Positions 36,986 to 49,190 of a stretch of 64,000 bases of DNA are shown here, in pieces; position 1 is the stretch's first letter; each line of letters opens with the position of its first letter. Under the pieces are notes generated by a model. That model was not told where the DNA came from, did not search any database, and saw only the letters and a list, made by a program, of their open reading frames with translations. Source of the DNA: Taeniopygia guttata (taxonomy: Eukaryota > Chordata > Aves > Passeriformes > Estrildidae); assembly GCF_048771995.1 (NCBI RefSeq), contig NC_133026.1:57661001-57725000 (forward strand), written 5' to 3'. Position numbers and translations under genes: made by a program.

Positions 36986-39260
36986 GAAAACATTGACCGA
37001 TATTGACTTTCAACAGTCCTTGGATGACATAATATTAACAGGAAATCAATGAATAAATATTTGTTTTACACTTTAATGGTGAATAATTTTAGCAGATTTT
37101 TTGTTTGTTTGTTTTATTTTCTGTTTGCTTGGGGTTTTGTTTGTTTGTTTATCTTGTAGAAACAGAAAAAATGCTCTTTTTCAAGCGTGGCTAAGAAGCG
37201 TTTTATACTTTGTGATTTCCCAAGTCTTTTAGGCTGGGGTGGGTCATGCTTAATACCACTTAATTCCTTTTCATCTGTGTTTTTGTTTATGGCTTATAAT
37301 TCCCAGTGTCTTCAGAACTCTGAAACTAGTCAGAGACCCAGTAAAGAACTTTTTATAAAAGTGGTCTTTAGCCTTTCACTTTTATAAGCACAAAAATTCA
37401 ATCAAGAATTATTTTTAAAGTGACTAAAAGCTACAGCAGCAAATCTATTAAAATGTGTTCAATCATTAACTTCTTTGATTTAACATCTGTCTAAAACATA
37501 ACATCAAAAATTGAATAATTTATCACCTAATTGCATAAAAGCTTGAGTAATGTAAGGCATTAATTAAAAATTTATATGAAATTCAGAAGAAGAAAGTTGA
37601 GTAGGAACTATTTGATTACCCGTGCAGTATGATGGCTATAGTTGCTTTGAAAGACTAATCTATTACAAATCACAAATGCTTAACAGTGAATAACACTTTA
37701 ATTGCCTTAGAATCCTATCTGATGATTTTCAGAAAATGCATTAGCTATAGATTACTTCAGATTATAGTTAGATGCACAGATATGCCAGTTTTCTTTCACT
37801 TTATGATTTATTACCCTAACTGTATGTATAAATTCTTATGTAAACATAAGAGAATAAGGCTTTACAGAACTTTCTGGACCTTGCTTCATAAATGTACACA
37901 CCTCAGGAGGAGGTTTCAGATTTGTTTCTTAGGCTCATATTCAGACAGCCATAGAAGAATATCATAGCCATAAAATCAACTCATATTAAATACATTATGA
38001 TGAGAAAAAATAAACAGCTATTATATCAACCATATTATCTCTTCAAATTATCAAATAACTCTGGTTAAAACTAGAGAACTTATAAGTGCAGGTTTCTTCT
38101 TTCATAGTCCGCTAGTAGTATTTGAAAGTAGTTAGTTATTTAAAACATTTGTGCCAAACTGCTTTTATAATTAGAAGAATTGGCTCAGAAATCAGAGCAT
38201 CCAGATGGATACAAACAGCACAGGTTTTAATTTAAACAGGTTTGTCTGTCACCAAAAAAATGGACCTGCTTTGCAAAGTTCTCTAACACTCCCACCAAAG
38301 CCTCTTCTCATGAATCATTCACTGAGATACACCTACGTAAATGAGGACTTATGAAATCAGGCCCTAAGTTTATTGAAATGCAAAGTACAGTTAAACATAG
38401 TTTGAGGTAGTTTCTGAAAGAATATTTAGAAAATTACTGTTTTCCTTTTTACAGGGAGTAGTTTTTATTTTGTCTAACACTGATAGTACAGAAATCCAGA
38501 CTTACTTGAGAAAATACTAGATTGAAGATTATTTTTCTCTTCTATTTTTCTCTTTTCTTTTTTTTTTTTTTGTTTGTTTTGTTTTGTCTGATTTGTTTGG
38601 TTGTTTGGTTTTCTACTATTCTTTCTTTTGTTTTCACTAACTGCTATTTGAGTCTTTATCTATCTGCTGGGATGTTGGGACATATTTACTTTACTTTAAG
38701 AGTAAACTGCTGTCAATCGATCCCACTGTGAGAATGAGATTAGTGTTTTCAGTGTTCTCAATTTGATACCAGTAGAGAAAAATTCAGAATTATCACAAAC
38801 AAAAAGTGAATCAGAAGATACATTTCAGAAATATAACTTAGAACTGGCTTGATAGTAACAATCAGGAATATTAATGGCATTTTTAGGTTTGGATAGCTCA
38901 CAAAAGACTTGAAGATCTCAACAGCCAACCATTTCCAAAATACACTCAGAAATACGTTCATTTGTAATGTCAAAATATTTTAAAATGCAGAGTGTCTATC
39001 CTGTACATAGGTGACCACAACTTAGAAAATACCTAGGAAAAACATTCAGAAAGGAGAGAGACTTGTGTCTTAGAAGCAGATTTAATAGAACCCCTTTTTA
39101 TTTCCCATCCAGGTGGAATGTTTGAAAGTTCCAAACCTTGCATTACAAAGAGGAAGTACCTAGGATGCCCAGAAACAAACCTACTCAGCCAGCTCTTCTG
39201 TTAAGTTTTGCACTTTAGGTTTCTTGTTTGCTTCCTGTTATATTTAAAAATGTACTATTT

Positions 39261-39262
<2 letters not shown>
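36986..39262. other. Unassigned AT-rich sequence
   Basis: T/G-rich low complexity lies at about 37100-37152 and T-rich/TTTG sequence at about 38545-38630. Nothing else was recognised. Confidence 0.5.

Positions 39263-39293
<31 letters not shown>
39263..39293. repeat. Poly-T run of 31
   Basis: An uninterrupted run of 31 T, followed by CGG. It is the longest homopolymer seen. No adjacent retrocopy was recognised on the minus strand. Confidence 0.9.
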
Positions 39294-39722
39294 CGGTAAA
39301 AGACGTGCTACTGCCATGTGCTGTATGAATTACAGCTAAGGAGGCTTAGATTGCTTTTTATCATTCTAATTACTAAAATTCCTGTGCAGAGATGACTCAG
39401 TGACACATCTGAAAGGAGTGTGAAGTTATTTCACCTTTCATTCATTGATCAGGCTCTCAGAGAGAAAAAATTAAATTGAAAACATACTTATTTTGAAAAG
39501 GATATAAGCAAGAAATTCCATTAAGAAAATAGTTCAAATATATATATGTACATGCAAATATATGTGTGTGTATGATTGTGCTCTCAAGTGTACAACCACA
39601 GTCCTCTACATGTACATAAACATATTCATAGATAGGCTCCTAATATATGTATTGAGGTAACATTTCCATTTTTTAAGGGAAAGGCTTTATGATTTGAAAT
39701 TAAATTACTTTATGTTACAAAC

Positions 39723-39787
39723 TCTACTACTACTACTACTACCACCACCACCACCACCACCACTACTACTACTACTACTATTATTAC
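39723..39787. repeat. Compound trinucleotide microsatellite (CTA)n(CCA)n(CTA)n
   Basis: A block of CCA units lies between two blocks of CTA units, then the array decays to TTATTA. On the minus strand one frame would read runs of serine, glycine and serine, but there is no gene context. The near-symmetric arrangement suggests T-to-C changes spreading inside an older CTA array. Confidence 0.92.
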
Positions 39788-40010
39788 AGGTTACCAAACA
39801 CAAAACAAAAAAATCCCAGCAACAGATTTCCACTAAAACAGGTCTTTTATTCAAAGTTTTATTCAGCAGCTGAGTGAACCTTACTGGTTCCAGCAAACTC
39901 CTAATCCTCAGGTATGGTCGGCACCCCAGAAAGTACTTATTTCTGTTGGTTTTGAAGCCTGAAGCTATGACAATGTTTTGCTCTCCTTGGTAGCTTTTCC
40001 TATATATATA
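39788..40010. other. Unassigned sequence ending in a short TA run
   Basis: Nothing was recognised here. A (TA)5 run at 40001-40010 leads into the next poly-T tract. Confidence 0.5.
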
Positions 40011-40030
40011 TTTTTTTTTTTTTTTTTTTT
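40011..40030. repeat. Poly-T run of 20 after (TA)5
   Basis: (TA)5 leads directly into 20 T. A second pyrimidine-rich tract lies at 40286-40323. Confidence 0.9.
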
Positions 40031-43000
40031 CTACTTGCTCCCCCTCAGACTAGACAAGTATTTTCCTCTTAATATGTCTAGTTTACCTGTATGGAAAAGC
40101 AGACTTTCCCCTCCCTCAAAGGCTTCCACCAGAATTCACGTGCAGCATCCACAAGAATGCCAACAGGCAGATTGGTCCCTTGCTGCCTTGCAGTGCACAC
40201 AATGATTGTGAATAAATGCATCACACAAACCTGAACCACGAAATCACTTGTTCCAACAAAATACAAATGTTTGCACATGTTAAGCTTTTTTTTCCTTTTT
40301 TTTTTTCTTTTTTTTTTTTTTTTAATGAACAATGGTTTAAAACTGTAATCTGGAAAAGAAGGTTGAGTCCATTCTCACAGTTTGCTTAAGAGAAGTGCAA
40401 TCTAAATGTCACTCCTGGAACCATCAGTAACAACAATGGAAATGTCTTCTGCTGGGATTACATAGTAAAGTTAATCCACATGCTGATATTTAAAATGCAA
40501 CAAATTTAATGAAAGTATAATGTTATATTCTTTGGAAAAATTCTATGCAACTATGTGTGTCAGAAGCACTGGATGTAATTTAGGTGACACATATTTCTCA
40601 GATACTTATAACTGCAGTCCCTGATTATGTGAAATATTCCCAGAAGATCCTAGCAGACAATTCATGCTGCAGACAAAGGGAAAAAAGGAATTTTAGCTGG
40701 TCTGTTTGGTGGTTTTGACCAATATAGCCAGGAATTTTGGGAGAGGTAGGGTTTCTTTTCTGATTCTCATCAGTTAATCAATCTGACTTTGCGAAAGATT
40801 CAGCACCAAGCATTGAAGTGAGGAGATTATATGATATTATTTTGTTGCCTCTTCTGTAGTCAACTCATGAAATTTTATGGAAATTTAAATTAAATGCAGG
40901 AAACTACATCTGGTCAATTGCAAATCAAGAAGACATATCTATCCTAACATCTGCAGATGATCACAGGAAGATATTAATCATTAACCACTGTCAAAAAACA
41001 AAAGTGGTAGATAATCACTTTGCCTGTATTTTTTTTCCAGCAGTTAACATCAATCTTTGTGTATTCCTGTAACTTTGCCTGAAAAAATAAAAAATTCCAA
41101 CTATTTAGATTTGAGAATATAAACACAGAGACAAATCCTTCAGTCTTTTTTTTTTATTCAGTAAACTTTATGTATCTATCCCTTCACAATATATTCTCAA
41201 ATATTTTTTGGTTCAACATTTCTCCAGGATTTTCTTAAAATAGCTACAAAAGTGACACACTTTTACCACTTCTATGCAGAAATACAGAATACTTTTTTTC
41301 TGTTTTGCTAGGAAGTTTCTTTTGAATATGACAACATTCTTTGATGAAGACTGTGGTTAAGAAAAGAACTATTAAAAGTTAATGAATTCTGAAACTATAC
41401 TTTTTATGCCTGATGCTCATACAGTTTCACATTCTCATTTCTTGCTAATCTCTATGGCAACCTTTTGCAGATTCAGTAGTCACAGAGAAAGGACTGGTAC
41501 AGTACTAAAAATGAATCCAATTTCACTCCTAAAAACCTAAAGCCAAAATGTATTTCAACTAAATGTATTTGCTGTGTTGATATAAGAACAGGACTTCAGT
41601 GAATAAATTAAACTTTGAGAGCTCAATTTTGTTCTCAGATCTTCCATATATAATTTGCATTCTGCTTCTCAACTCATTGTAGAATCCTATTTTTCACATT
41701 GAATTTGAAATCATATCTTGTCAAGATAAATTAATCTGTAAATAATCAGTAGATAATTTTAGGACCTCCATGGAGCTATACAAAAGCTGAAAATTAGGTA
41801 GGTATTTATATTGCTTTTTAAATTGTAGCTCAGGTATTTACAGGTAGAATTTTTGCATGCCAATTCACTGAAGCAGCAAGATAAGAATTCTTGTGCTCAC
41901 GGTAAGTATCTTATCCTTTTCTTTGGATGGCAAGTAAATCTTTATCTCCTGTGATTATCAGTCCCATACCAATTCTGAGAGAAGTCCAACCAGTGTTCAG
42001 GGTAACAGCTTAAAACTTTAAATTATGAAGCTATTAAACATCTGCACCATGAAATAGATATGATCAAAAAACAAGAAGAAAACAAGCAAAATATACAGGC
42101 ACACATTTCTAAATTCCTTCTGATAACTTAATTAAAATTCTAAGTTAATATGCACTAAAAGGACAAGTGATATAGCTACTTGGCTGCAAACACCATCAAT
42201 TTGTCCTATGCAGAATAAAACAAAAGTAAAATAAAACCAAATTAGTAGCTCTCATTTCTTTTAGAATGAGTGTAGCAAAGGAAAAAAAAACTCTCAGAAA
42301 TACACCACTTTTTAAAAAATTCTATACAGTCATATTACATCAAAATCATACTAATATGTAAACGAAGTGAAAAATTGTACTTTAGCAATACATCATACCT
42401 TTATTCTTCAATCACTTTTAATCAATCATGATTTCACATTGTGAAAATTCTGTTTCTTATAAATGGTTGATATGCAGAATTGACATTTTGTTTTGAGCCA
42501 AATAGCATTAAGTCAGATATCTCAAATTTTACCATGAAAAGTCAATTCTGAATTGAAAGAGGTAAAGGAGTAATTTAATTTTATGCTGGTTAGATTACTG
42601 TAGACCTAAAACCCTAGAATTATAACAGGATGCCTGAGGAATATTATGGGGCCCTGGTATGGATCCAGGAATCTATTAAGAATGGTTTGTAATTTTCTGA
42701 TTTCATGGAAAGGCGTCCAAGTACCCTTAAGATAGGTTGTTCAAAATCTAGGTCTCCAGGTGTCTTAGCTGAGGCCTCACTAGAATGTGTGAGGGATTTG
42801 GGGTATCACATCTATAGATTCTGGCTTCAATGCTCTGAAATATTTCAAATCCATTTTTGTTTTCCAAGACACCTTTCAGGTTCAGTCATTCAGCATTTAA
42901 TGACAAAGCTCTGTTTAGTTAGAAAATTATGTCTGGCTAAGCTATGAAGAGAGAACCACACATGATTTATCTTACTTCCTTAAGAAGTACTGAATTAAAT

Positions 43001-45079
43001 TAATGGATTCTGGTTGAATGCTTGAGTTGCACCAGAACACTCTTTTGGAATAGAAATCTTCTCTGTGGAATTTTTTTTTTTTGTTATCCCTACAAGCAGT
43101 ACTGCAGAAAGTACTGCTAGCTCAGACTATAGGGATTAATCAAACTGAGGATATAATTCCTGCACAAGTTTTACACATGCATATTCCCAGTGACTTCTGT
43201 AGATTTCTTCCTAATTTACATCAGTGTAAACTGGATCAGAGACCCATTTCAGGAGCTTTGGAAGTTGAGAGCAAACATGTCTGATAGTCACACAAACCAG
43301 TACATGAGTGGTACCAACAGTTTAATGTTGCCTCAAGCTGTTTAAAGTATCATCTACACAGCTGTGTAGCTGTGTGGAAATGCCTGGTTTGGAAGGTGAA
43401 CTGTGAGTGAGAGCAAAATCTGTCTCATATGAAAGGTTAAGAAGATCAGTTTCAATTGATTTCACTGAGACAATAAAATTAGAGAAAGCATAGAAAATAA
43501 TGTCATGAAATAATTATCTTGTTTATGCTGGACCTTTTCTCCTAACCCAAACTTGGAGCAAATGAAGAGCTAATAAGAAAATTTAGTAAGTGGATGCACA
43601 GATCAGCCATCCAAAATTTCCACGGAATGTTTCAGAGAGCTCTGTAGCTCCATTAGCCTCAGAAAGGAATTTTAATTCAGCCAGTTACAGGAGAAAGCAT
43701 CATCTGAAATTAGGAATCTGTCAAAACACTGTTCTAAAATAAAACTGTATGGAAAATGCTGATTTTCCAAGGAGATGTCCATACTGACTTTTTAACCAAA
43801 AATTTTAAGGATCACACTTGCAATCTTTGAGTAACTGTTTGCCATAGTTACTAAGCCACTGCCCTCCTCTTTCCACAATAGACCATGCAAAATATTTTTG
43901 AGATTTGAGCTGATCCCTCTGAACATTCTATTATTGCACCATGTTTGGAGATTTGTTGCCAAGTTCAGAGCTAATCTACTACATCTCCTATATCTTTCCA
44001 CTACAGCCTGTATGCATAGTCTATGGAATGTGTATACAACTTTTCATTCTCCTGATTATTTCTGTTCCTATTAGATTTTAATGAGCCAGTTCGATCATTA
44101 TTAGTGAAAAATACATTATTAGACTTATTGGGGAAAATAATTGAAAGTCTTTCATTGTGAATGTAGTTTTATAAAAAAATGAGGAAATAAATATGAGGAA
44201 ACGAAATCCAATTTCTTGAAAAAGAATACTGTATTTTTTAAACCTTTCTATGATTATTTTATAAACATTACATTCCAGAAGGAAATATATTTAAAATATG
44301 CTTTTGTGGATGATCCAAGTATGTTCAGTTTCTGTACAAATCTGAAAAAGTTAACTTTTTAAATCTCCAAAATAGAATCATCATCTGGTTGTTGCCTTTA
44401 TTTTAACTGCTGAACTCTCTGCTGTTCCTTTATTGTTGGAGGCACAACAGTTTCTTTGGTACTTGACCTCCTAACTCCCATTTGCCTTCTTTTCTCTTTT
44501 CCCTTTCTCTGCTCTGCAATTTATCTCAGTCTCTTAAGACGTCCCCCATAATTTCTCCATTTTCACTGGCATTAAAAATAACTGCTGAAGCTCACAATGT
44601 CAGTGTCTTTCTTACTGCTCCTGCTCTTTCCTCATTGTTTTTCTATGTAGCTATTATAACATCTTTACTGATTTTTTTTCTTCATTCTCATTCCACCTCA
44701 TTAGACTTCCAAAAGGTCAATATAAAACATTGGAATGGGTACATATATCTGATTTTAGTAATTCTAATGAGTCTGTCTCCATGGTATTTAGATATCGATT
44801 GGTGTACAGTAATACATTAAGCAATGGATATTCTTCCCTTTTAATGATTCTCAAAAGATTAGCTAATCTCCACTTGGGAAAGCTTCAGTTACTCCTTACA
44901 TTTTATTCCCATAAAAATGGTTAATCTAGCTTTAAATTGCATATAAATCATACTCAATATTAAAAAAAAAATAAACTGTCAAAGAGGTTTTAAATAAACA
45001 GTGTAAAAGATTGAGAGTTTCCCATTAATGAAGATTTACTTTTTTGGGGTATTAAATTAGGAACCACTATAGCTTTCTA
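40031..45079. other. Unassigned AT-rich sequence
   Basis: No gene or interspersed repeat was recognised. A pyrimidine tract lies at 40286-40323 and a short T-run near 43071-43082. A plus-strand frame of 112 codons at 44482-44820 is hydrophobic, without motif, and is regarded as chance. Confidence 0.5.
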
Positions 45080-45830
45080 TCAGGATAAAAAGACAAGGAA
45101 ATCGCTGCAATTAAAATCTCGTTAATTTCTGTTAATAAACTCTTCTCTTTTGTCTATTCCATTGTCGCGTCAAATACTAAAAACCATGAAGCAATTAGGA
45201 AGGTAATATGACTGACATCAGCATGAGATGGTTAATGCATTAAGAAATAATATGTTTGCATTAGGAGTTGAAAGACTGAAGGTTTTGAGGCAGAGCTAAA
45301 AAAAAGGAATATTATAAATGCTTTTAAATGTTTCCAGTTCAGTGACAGGTGATGTTTTAAATATACAAACAAGCAGAATGACCCAACTCAGAAGCAGAAT
45401 AAATAATGACCATAAACCAGCTCCTAATGTGTAGATGAAAGTGTGCAATAGGAGCTAATCTACACTTAATAATAAACCACAATTAATTAAAGGTATACAT
45501 GACTAAATTTAGAAGTCTAATTATCCAGTTACATGATTTGATAAAATATCTAGGTAATTTAGTAGGTAACTGTCCTAATTTCCACTATGATTAATTATGG
45601 GTGTAAAATGTTATTAAATGCTAATTTAGTCTATCTCATCAGAATGTAGGTTATGTCCCTCATATAGCTGCACTTATGTTATAGTTCATTGGCTTACAAG
45701 TCACTTGGCTTACAATGTGGGTAACTTACTCAATTCAATAGTATTTGAAAAATGCATCAAATCGTGATTAAAGTATTTGATATGGTAATTAAAGGGGTGA
45801 GTGTGTTCTGTTTTCCACATACTTCTAGAT
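45080..45830. promoter_or_regulatory. TAAT-rich block, candidate conserved non-coding element
   Basis: This block has little low complexity, no recognisable repeat and no long frame, but many homeodomain-type TAAT cores. Examples are GCAATTAGG at about 45191, TAATGCATTAAG at about 45233, AATTAATTAA at 45481-45490, CTAATTATCC at about 45517, GATTAATTATGG near 45590 and TAATTAAA at 45786-45793. An E-box-like GACAGGTGATG lies near 45344. Dense TAAT sites in unique sequence inside a gene desert are typical of vertebrate developmental enhancers, but AT-rich sequence makes TAAT by chance too. Conservation cannot be judged from one genome. Confidence 0.25.
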
Positions 45831-46975
45831 AACTTAATGACACAGTTCGTCCCTTTGATTTCTGTAGGGTCATATAAATGTAAATAATTGCAAGACTAAA
45901 ATTTAGATATGGAAACCAAATAAAATTTTTATCTTAAAAGGAAAGAGATTAATGCAAAGAAGAAATCTGTTAATAGGGAATTACAACACTAAGAAATTCC
46001 ATCTGCATTCACTGTTTCATAAGGTGTTGGAACTCATCCTCCAAAAGAAGCTGCTTTTACTCTGTTCTGGTTTAGGTAGTCAAAAACAATGTTAATGTGT
46101 GAAGATCTCTGAAAAATTTATTTTAAATATATTTAGGGAAAAAAAAACATGGAACATTATTTTTATGACCCATTGCCATCTATCATATACACAGAAATAT
46201 GTAATGGTGCTTTATTTCTTAGTTTTGTCTTATCTAAGGAAGTAAAATTGCAACTCCAGAAAAAGAAAAGCCTAGATAATGGCAAATTAAAAAATACTAT
46301 ACATTAAGTTGAGGAGATTTTAAAATAAGCAAAACACCAACCAAAAGCATGCACCATAACTACTTGGTAAAATAACATCTTATCCTTTAAATATGTCACA
46401 AAAGACACAAATTCTTTTCCATTACATGTTTCCTATAACTGTTTAATATCAACATATCTCAGCCTACCAGTCATTTACAACACCTATGCTAGAAGGTATT
46501 CAAATACTGTTCTATTATAAAGTTCACGTGTGTTTAAAGAATTTTGGTTGTGTTTTTACCTTGAGGATGAAAACTTTCAGAATATATTCCTCATTGACCC
46601 TTCAAAGGTGCTTGTGTCTCACGTTCTTTTTGTCCACCAATTATCTTCTATTTATCTGTTTATCTGTTTTGAATAAGCCGTAGTTTCTCTTTTCCAAATC
46701 AAAAATTATATCTGCAGTCAAGTCTTCAGTAAACCATCACAGCAAGTAAATGTGGGATTTCTAGAGTGTAGAGTGAAAAGAAACAAGTGAGAACTACAAG
46801 CATATATTCACTAAATATTTAGTGAAAAAAAAAACCCAAACATAGGATCTTCATAACTTCAAACATGGGGTGTCTACATCACTTATTTATGACACACTCA
46901 ATCTCTTTTCACTCTGACTTCCTCTGCCAAGTCAGTTTGTTACGCTTGGTTGAGGTTAGATTGCTTTTATTTATT
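45831..46975. other. Unassigned AT-rich sequence
   Basis: Nothing was recognised. Confidence 0.5.
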
Positions 46976-47100
46976 TCTTGTTTTTTTTTGGTTTTTTTTT
47001 TTTGTTATGGGAGGGTTTGGGGTTTTTTTGGGTATTTGTTTGGGTTTGTTGTTGTTGTTGTAATTTTGCTTTTTGGCTTTTGTTTTTCTTGGGTTTTTTG
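46976..47100. repeat. G/T-only low-complexity tract
   Basis: Plus-strand sequence is almost entirely G and T, including a (GTT)n core near 47048-47061. It has strong strand asymmetry. Similar G/T tracts occur at about 38545-38630 and 51820-51880, and the complementary A/C type at 50460-50545 and 55164-55297. Confidence 0.85.
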
Positions 47101-48874
47101 ATAGTTCAGTTCTGGAGAGTCAGGAGTCCAGGAACTCCTACCTCTGTATTGTGTTCAGATCCACCTAGAAAATCAATTGATTTCCACTAAAACCACAACA
47201 CCAAGGTTTCTCAGTTCCCTGTAAAAGAATTGCACTGGAAAGACACTAGTTGATGTGGAACACTAGTTGTTAGAGGGAACACAGAACAGTTAGTATGATT
47301 CTCATCTAGATAATTTTCAGTAGTAACTAATTACATTTTTAGAGAAGTTGCTAAATATGAAAATAGCTTAATTTTAAGGTAATATCTACTTTGTTCCTTA
47401 AAAAAATGACCTGAGGTGAGAGTTTCGTGCGGTGCGATTGGATTGTGGAAGGACATCAAGACCCCTGGATTGGTGATAGACTTCTATCCTCTGTCCCTCT
47501 GTTAGAATGAGCTGTTACTCACTGTTATGAGTTAGGTAACTCATCATCGAGTTGTTCCCTGTGGTAATAATCAAATCACTGGGTAATCAGTCCTTTCTGG
47601 TAGACAGTTGTGTAAATTTCAGTGGGAGGAACACAGAGAGATACATGTACTTCTGTGAAATGTTTACACTTTAATAGTATTAATAGGTGTTAGATTTGTC
47701 AGATCAATCCCCAGTATAAAATTACTAGACAAAAAAACTCATGTTATAGTAGCTGATAACTCATTGTTAGTCTGTGTTGGTTTTGATAGGTTTTTTTTTA
47801 ATGACTGGCAATCCAAATCAATATTCTGTGTGTGTGTGTGTGTACATAAGAGTGGTCTCTAGAAACTCTTCATTCTAAATAAAAGCTTATATACTGCTGA
47901 AAGTGGGAAATGTGGGAAAAGCGAAGGAACTAAAACTATTTCTATCTTCATGAAGATGAATGATAATTTTTGATATTTAAGATTGTAAGTATGTGGTAAT
48001 TTCTTTCCTAGATTGTTTCATTCTCTTCTTGTTGATTTTCAAAGCTTAAAATTCAAATCCTCATCTGTCTTAAAGGATTCTTTGATGATCAGAAGGCTTA
48101 TGAAATAGTACAAGAAAAGCTGCAAGTTCTTTGCAGTCTACTGTCTTTAGGGGTTTGTCTGCTATCTTTTTTTTTCTTACACCTGATGTGACAGAATTGA
48201 GTGGCTTTTTAGGCTTAAAACTTCTTGGTTGTAAATGCTTACATAAGTCACACAATTAATGTTTTGATGCAACTGACTCTTTAAAAATTCATTGTTTTTT
48301 CCCCTCTCAATAAGATGTATATTTTCAGATACCTAGTAAGGATGATATACGCAAGGTTAACACCAGCTGCTGAATTTCTGTGTCATCACTAGAGAAAGGT
48401 TTCTTCAGAATATAATGTAGTATTATGTAATATTCAACTACAAATCACTCTCTTTTCTTTCACTACAGGTGAACCAGATTAGAAGGGCTGGAGAAAGATA
48501 GCACATATGAATAGATCTTAAATTTCAGGCAGTCATTAGAATATTGCTAGTCTTCTTTACTTTAGAACTTTAAATTATTTGCAAGATTACATAGTTCTCT
48601 GGAATACTTTTATGATTTTAAATAGTTGAAACAATTCAGTAATACAAATGGCTTATTCATTCATGAAACTGTATAGTCAGATTTCAAAAAATATTATCTG
48701 ATGAAGGTTTTATCTTTTTTCCCCTAAGTGAAATTTTAATGCAGCAGTATTCTAACTTTTTGGATAAAAATGTGGGTGCATGAAAATTAACGAGGGATTG
48801 ACACCTAATTTCCAGCGGATCAGGGAACCCATAATGGTTAATACATACTTACTGTGAAGTGCATGTGCTATTTT
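47101..48874. other. Unassigned sequence
   Basis: A (TG)8 microsatellite lies at 47827-47843. An 8-bp inverted repeat ATGAGTTA / TAACTCAT with a 2-nt loop lies near 47526-47543. Nothing else was recognised. Confidence 0.5.
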
Positions 48875-49190
48875 GTGATGGGTTGACATTGGCTTGCTGT
48901 CAAGTACTGACCAAGGTGCTCTCAGCCCTCCCTACAACACCACAGGTGAGAAAAGAGGGTGGAAAAGCTCCTATGTTGAGTTAGGATGGGTAGAGCTGCC
49001 TCCCATAATCATCACAGACAAAACAGGTTTGAGAAAAATTAATTTAATTTATTGACAACTAAAACAAAGAAATTAAAAATGTTGTCTGTGACCTTTCTCC
49101 TATTTCTTTTCCCAAGCTCACCTGCCCTCCATCTGCACTCCTCTACCTCCTTCACTTTGAGCAAGCAGGAACAGTAGGATGGGTACTGGA
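48875..49190. mobile_element. ERV-derived repeat fragment, family C, copy 2
   Basis: This copy starts near GGGTTGACATTGGCTTGCTG and shares the block order of 5168-5465: a TGTCAAGTACTGACC start, then GACAAAACAGG, TTAATTTAATTTATTGACA, and a pyrimidine-rich part with CCCAAGCTCACCTGCCC. The opening phrase is better preserved here than in copy 1. From memory it recalls an avian ERVL-related repeat. The strand was not determined. Confidence 0.55.

Noticed and set aside
39705..39896. Serine/glycine-run peptide on the minus strand
   Set aside because: It is a translation of the trinucleotide microsatellite.
44482..44820. 112-codon hydrophobic plus-strand frame
   Set aside because: T-rich sequence gives hydrophobic codons by chance. 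No signal or family recognised.
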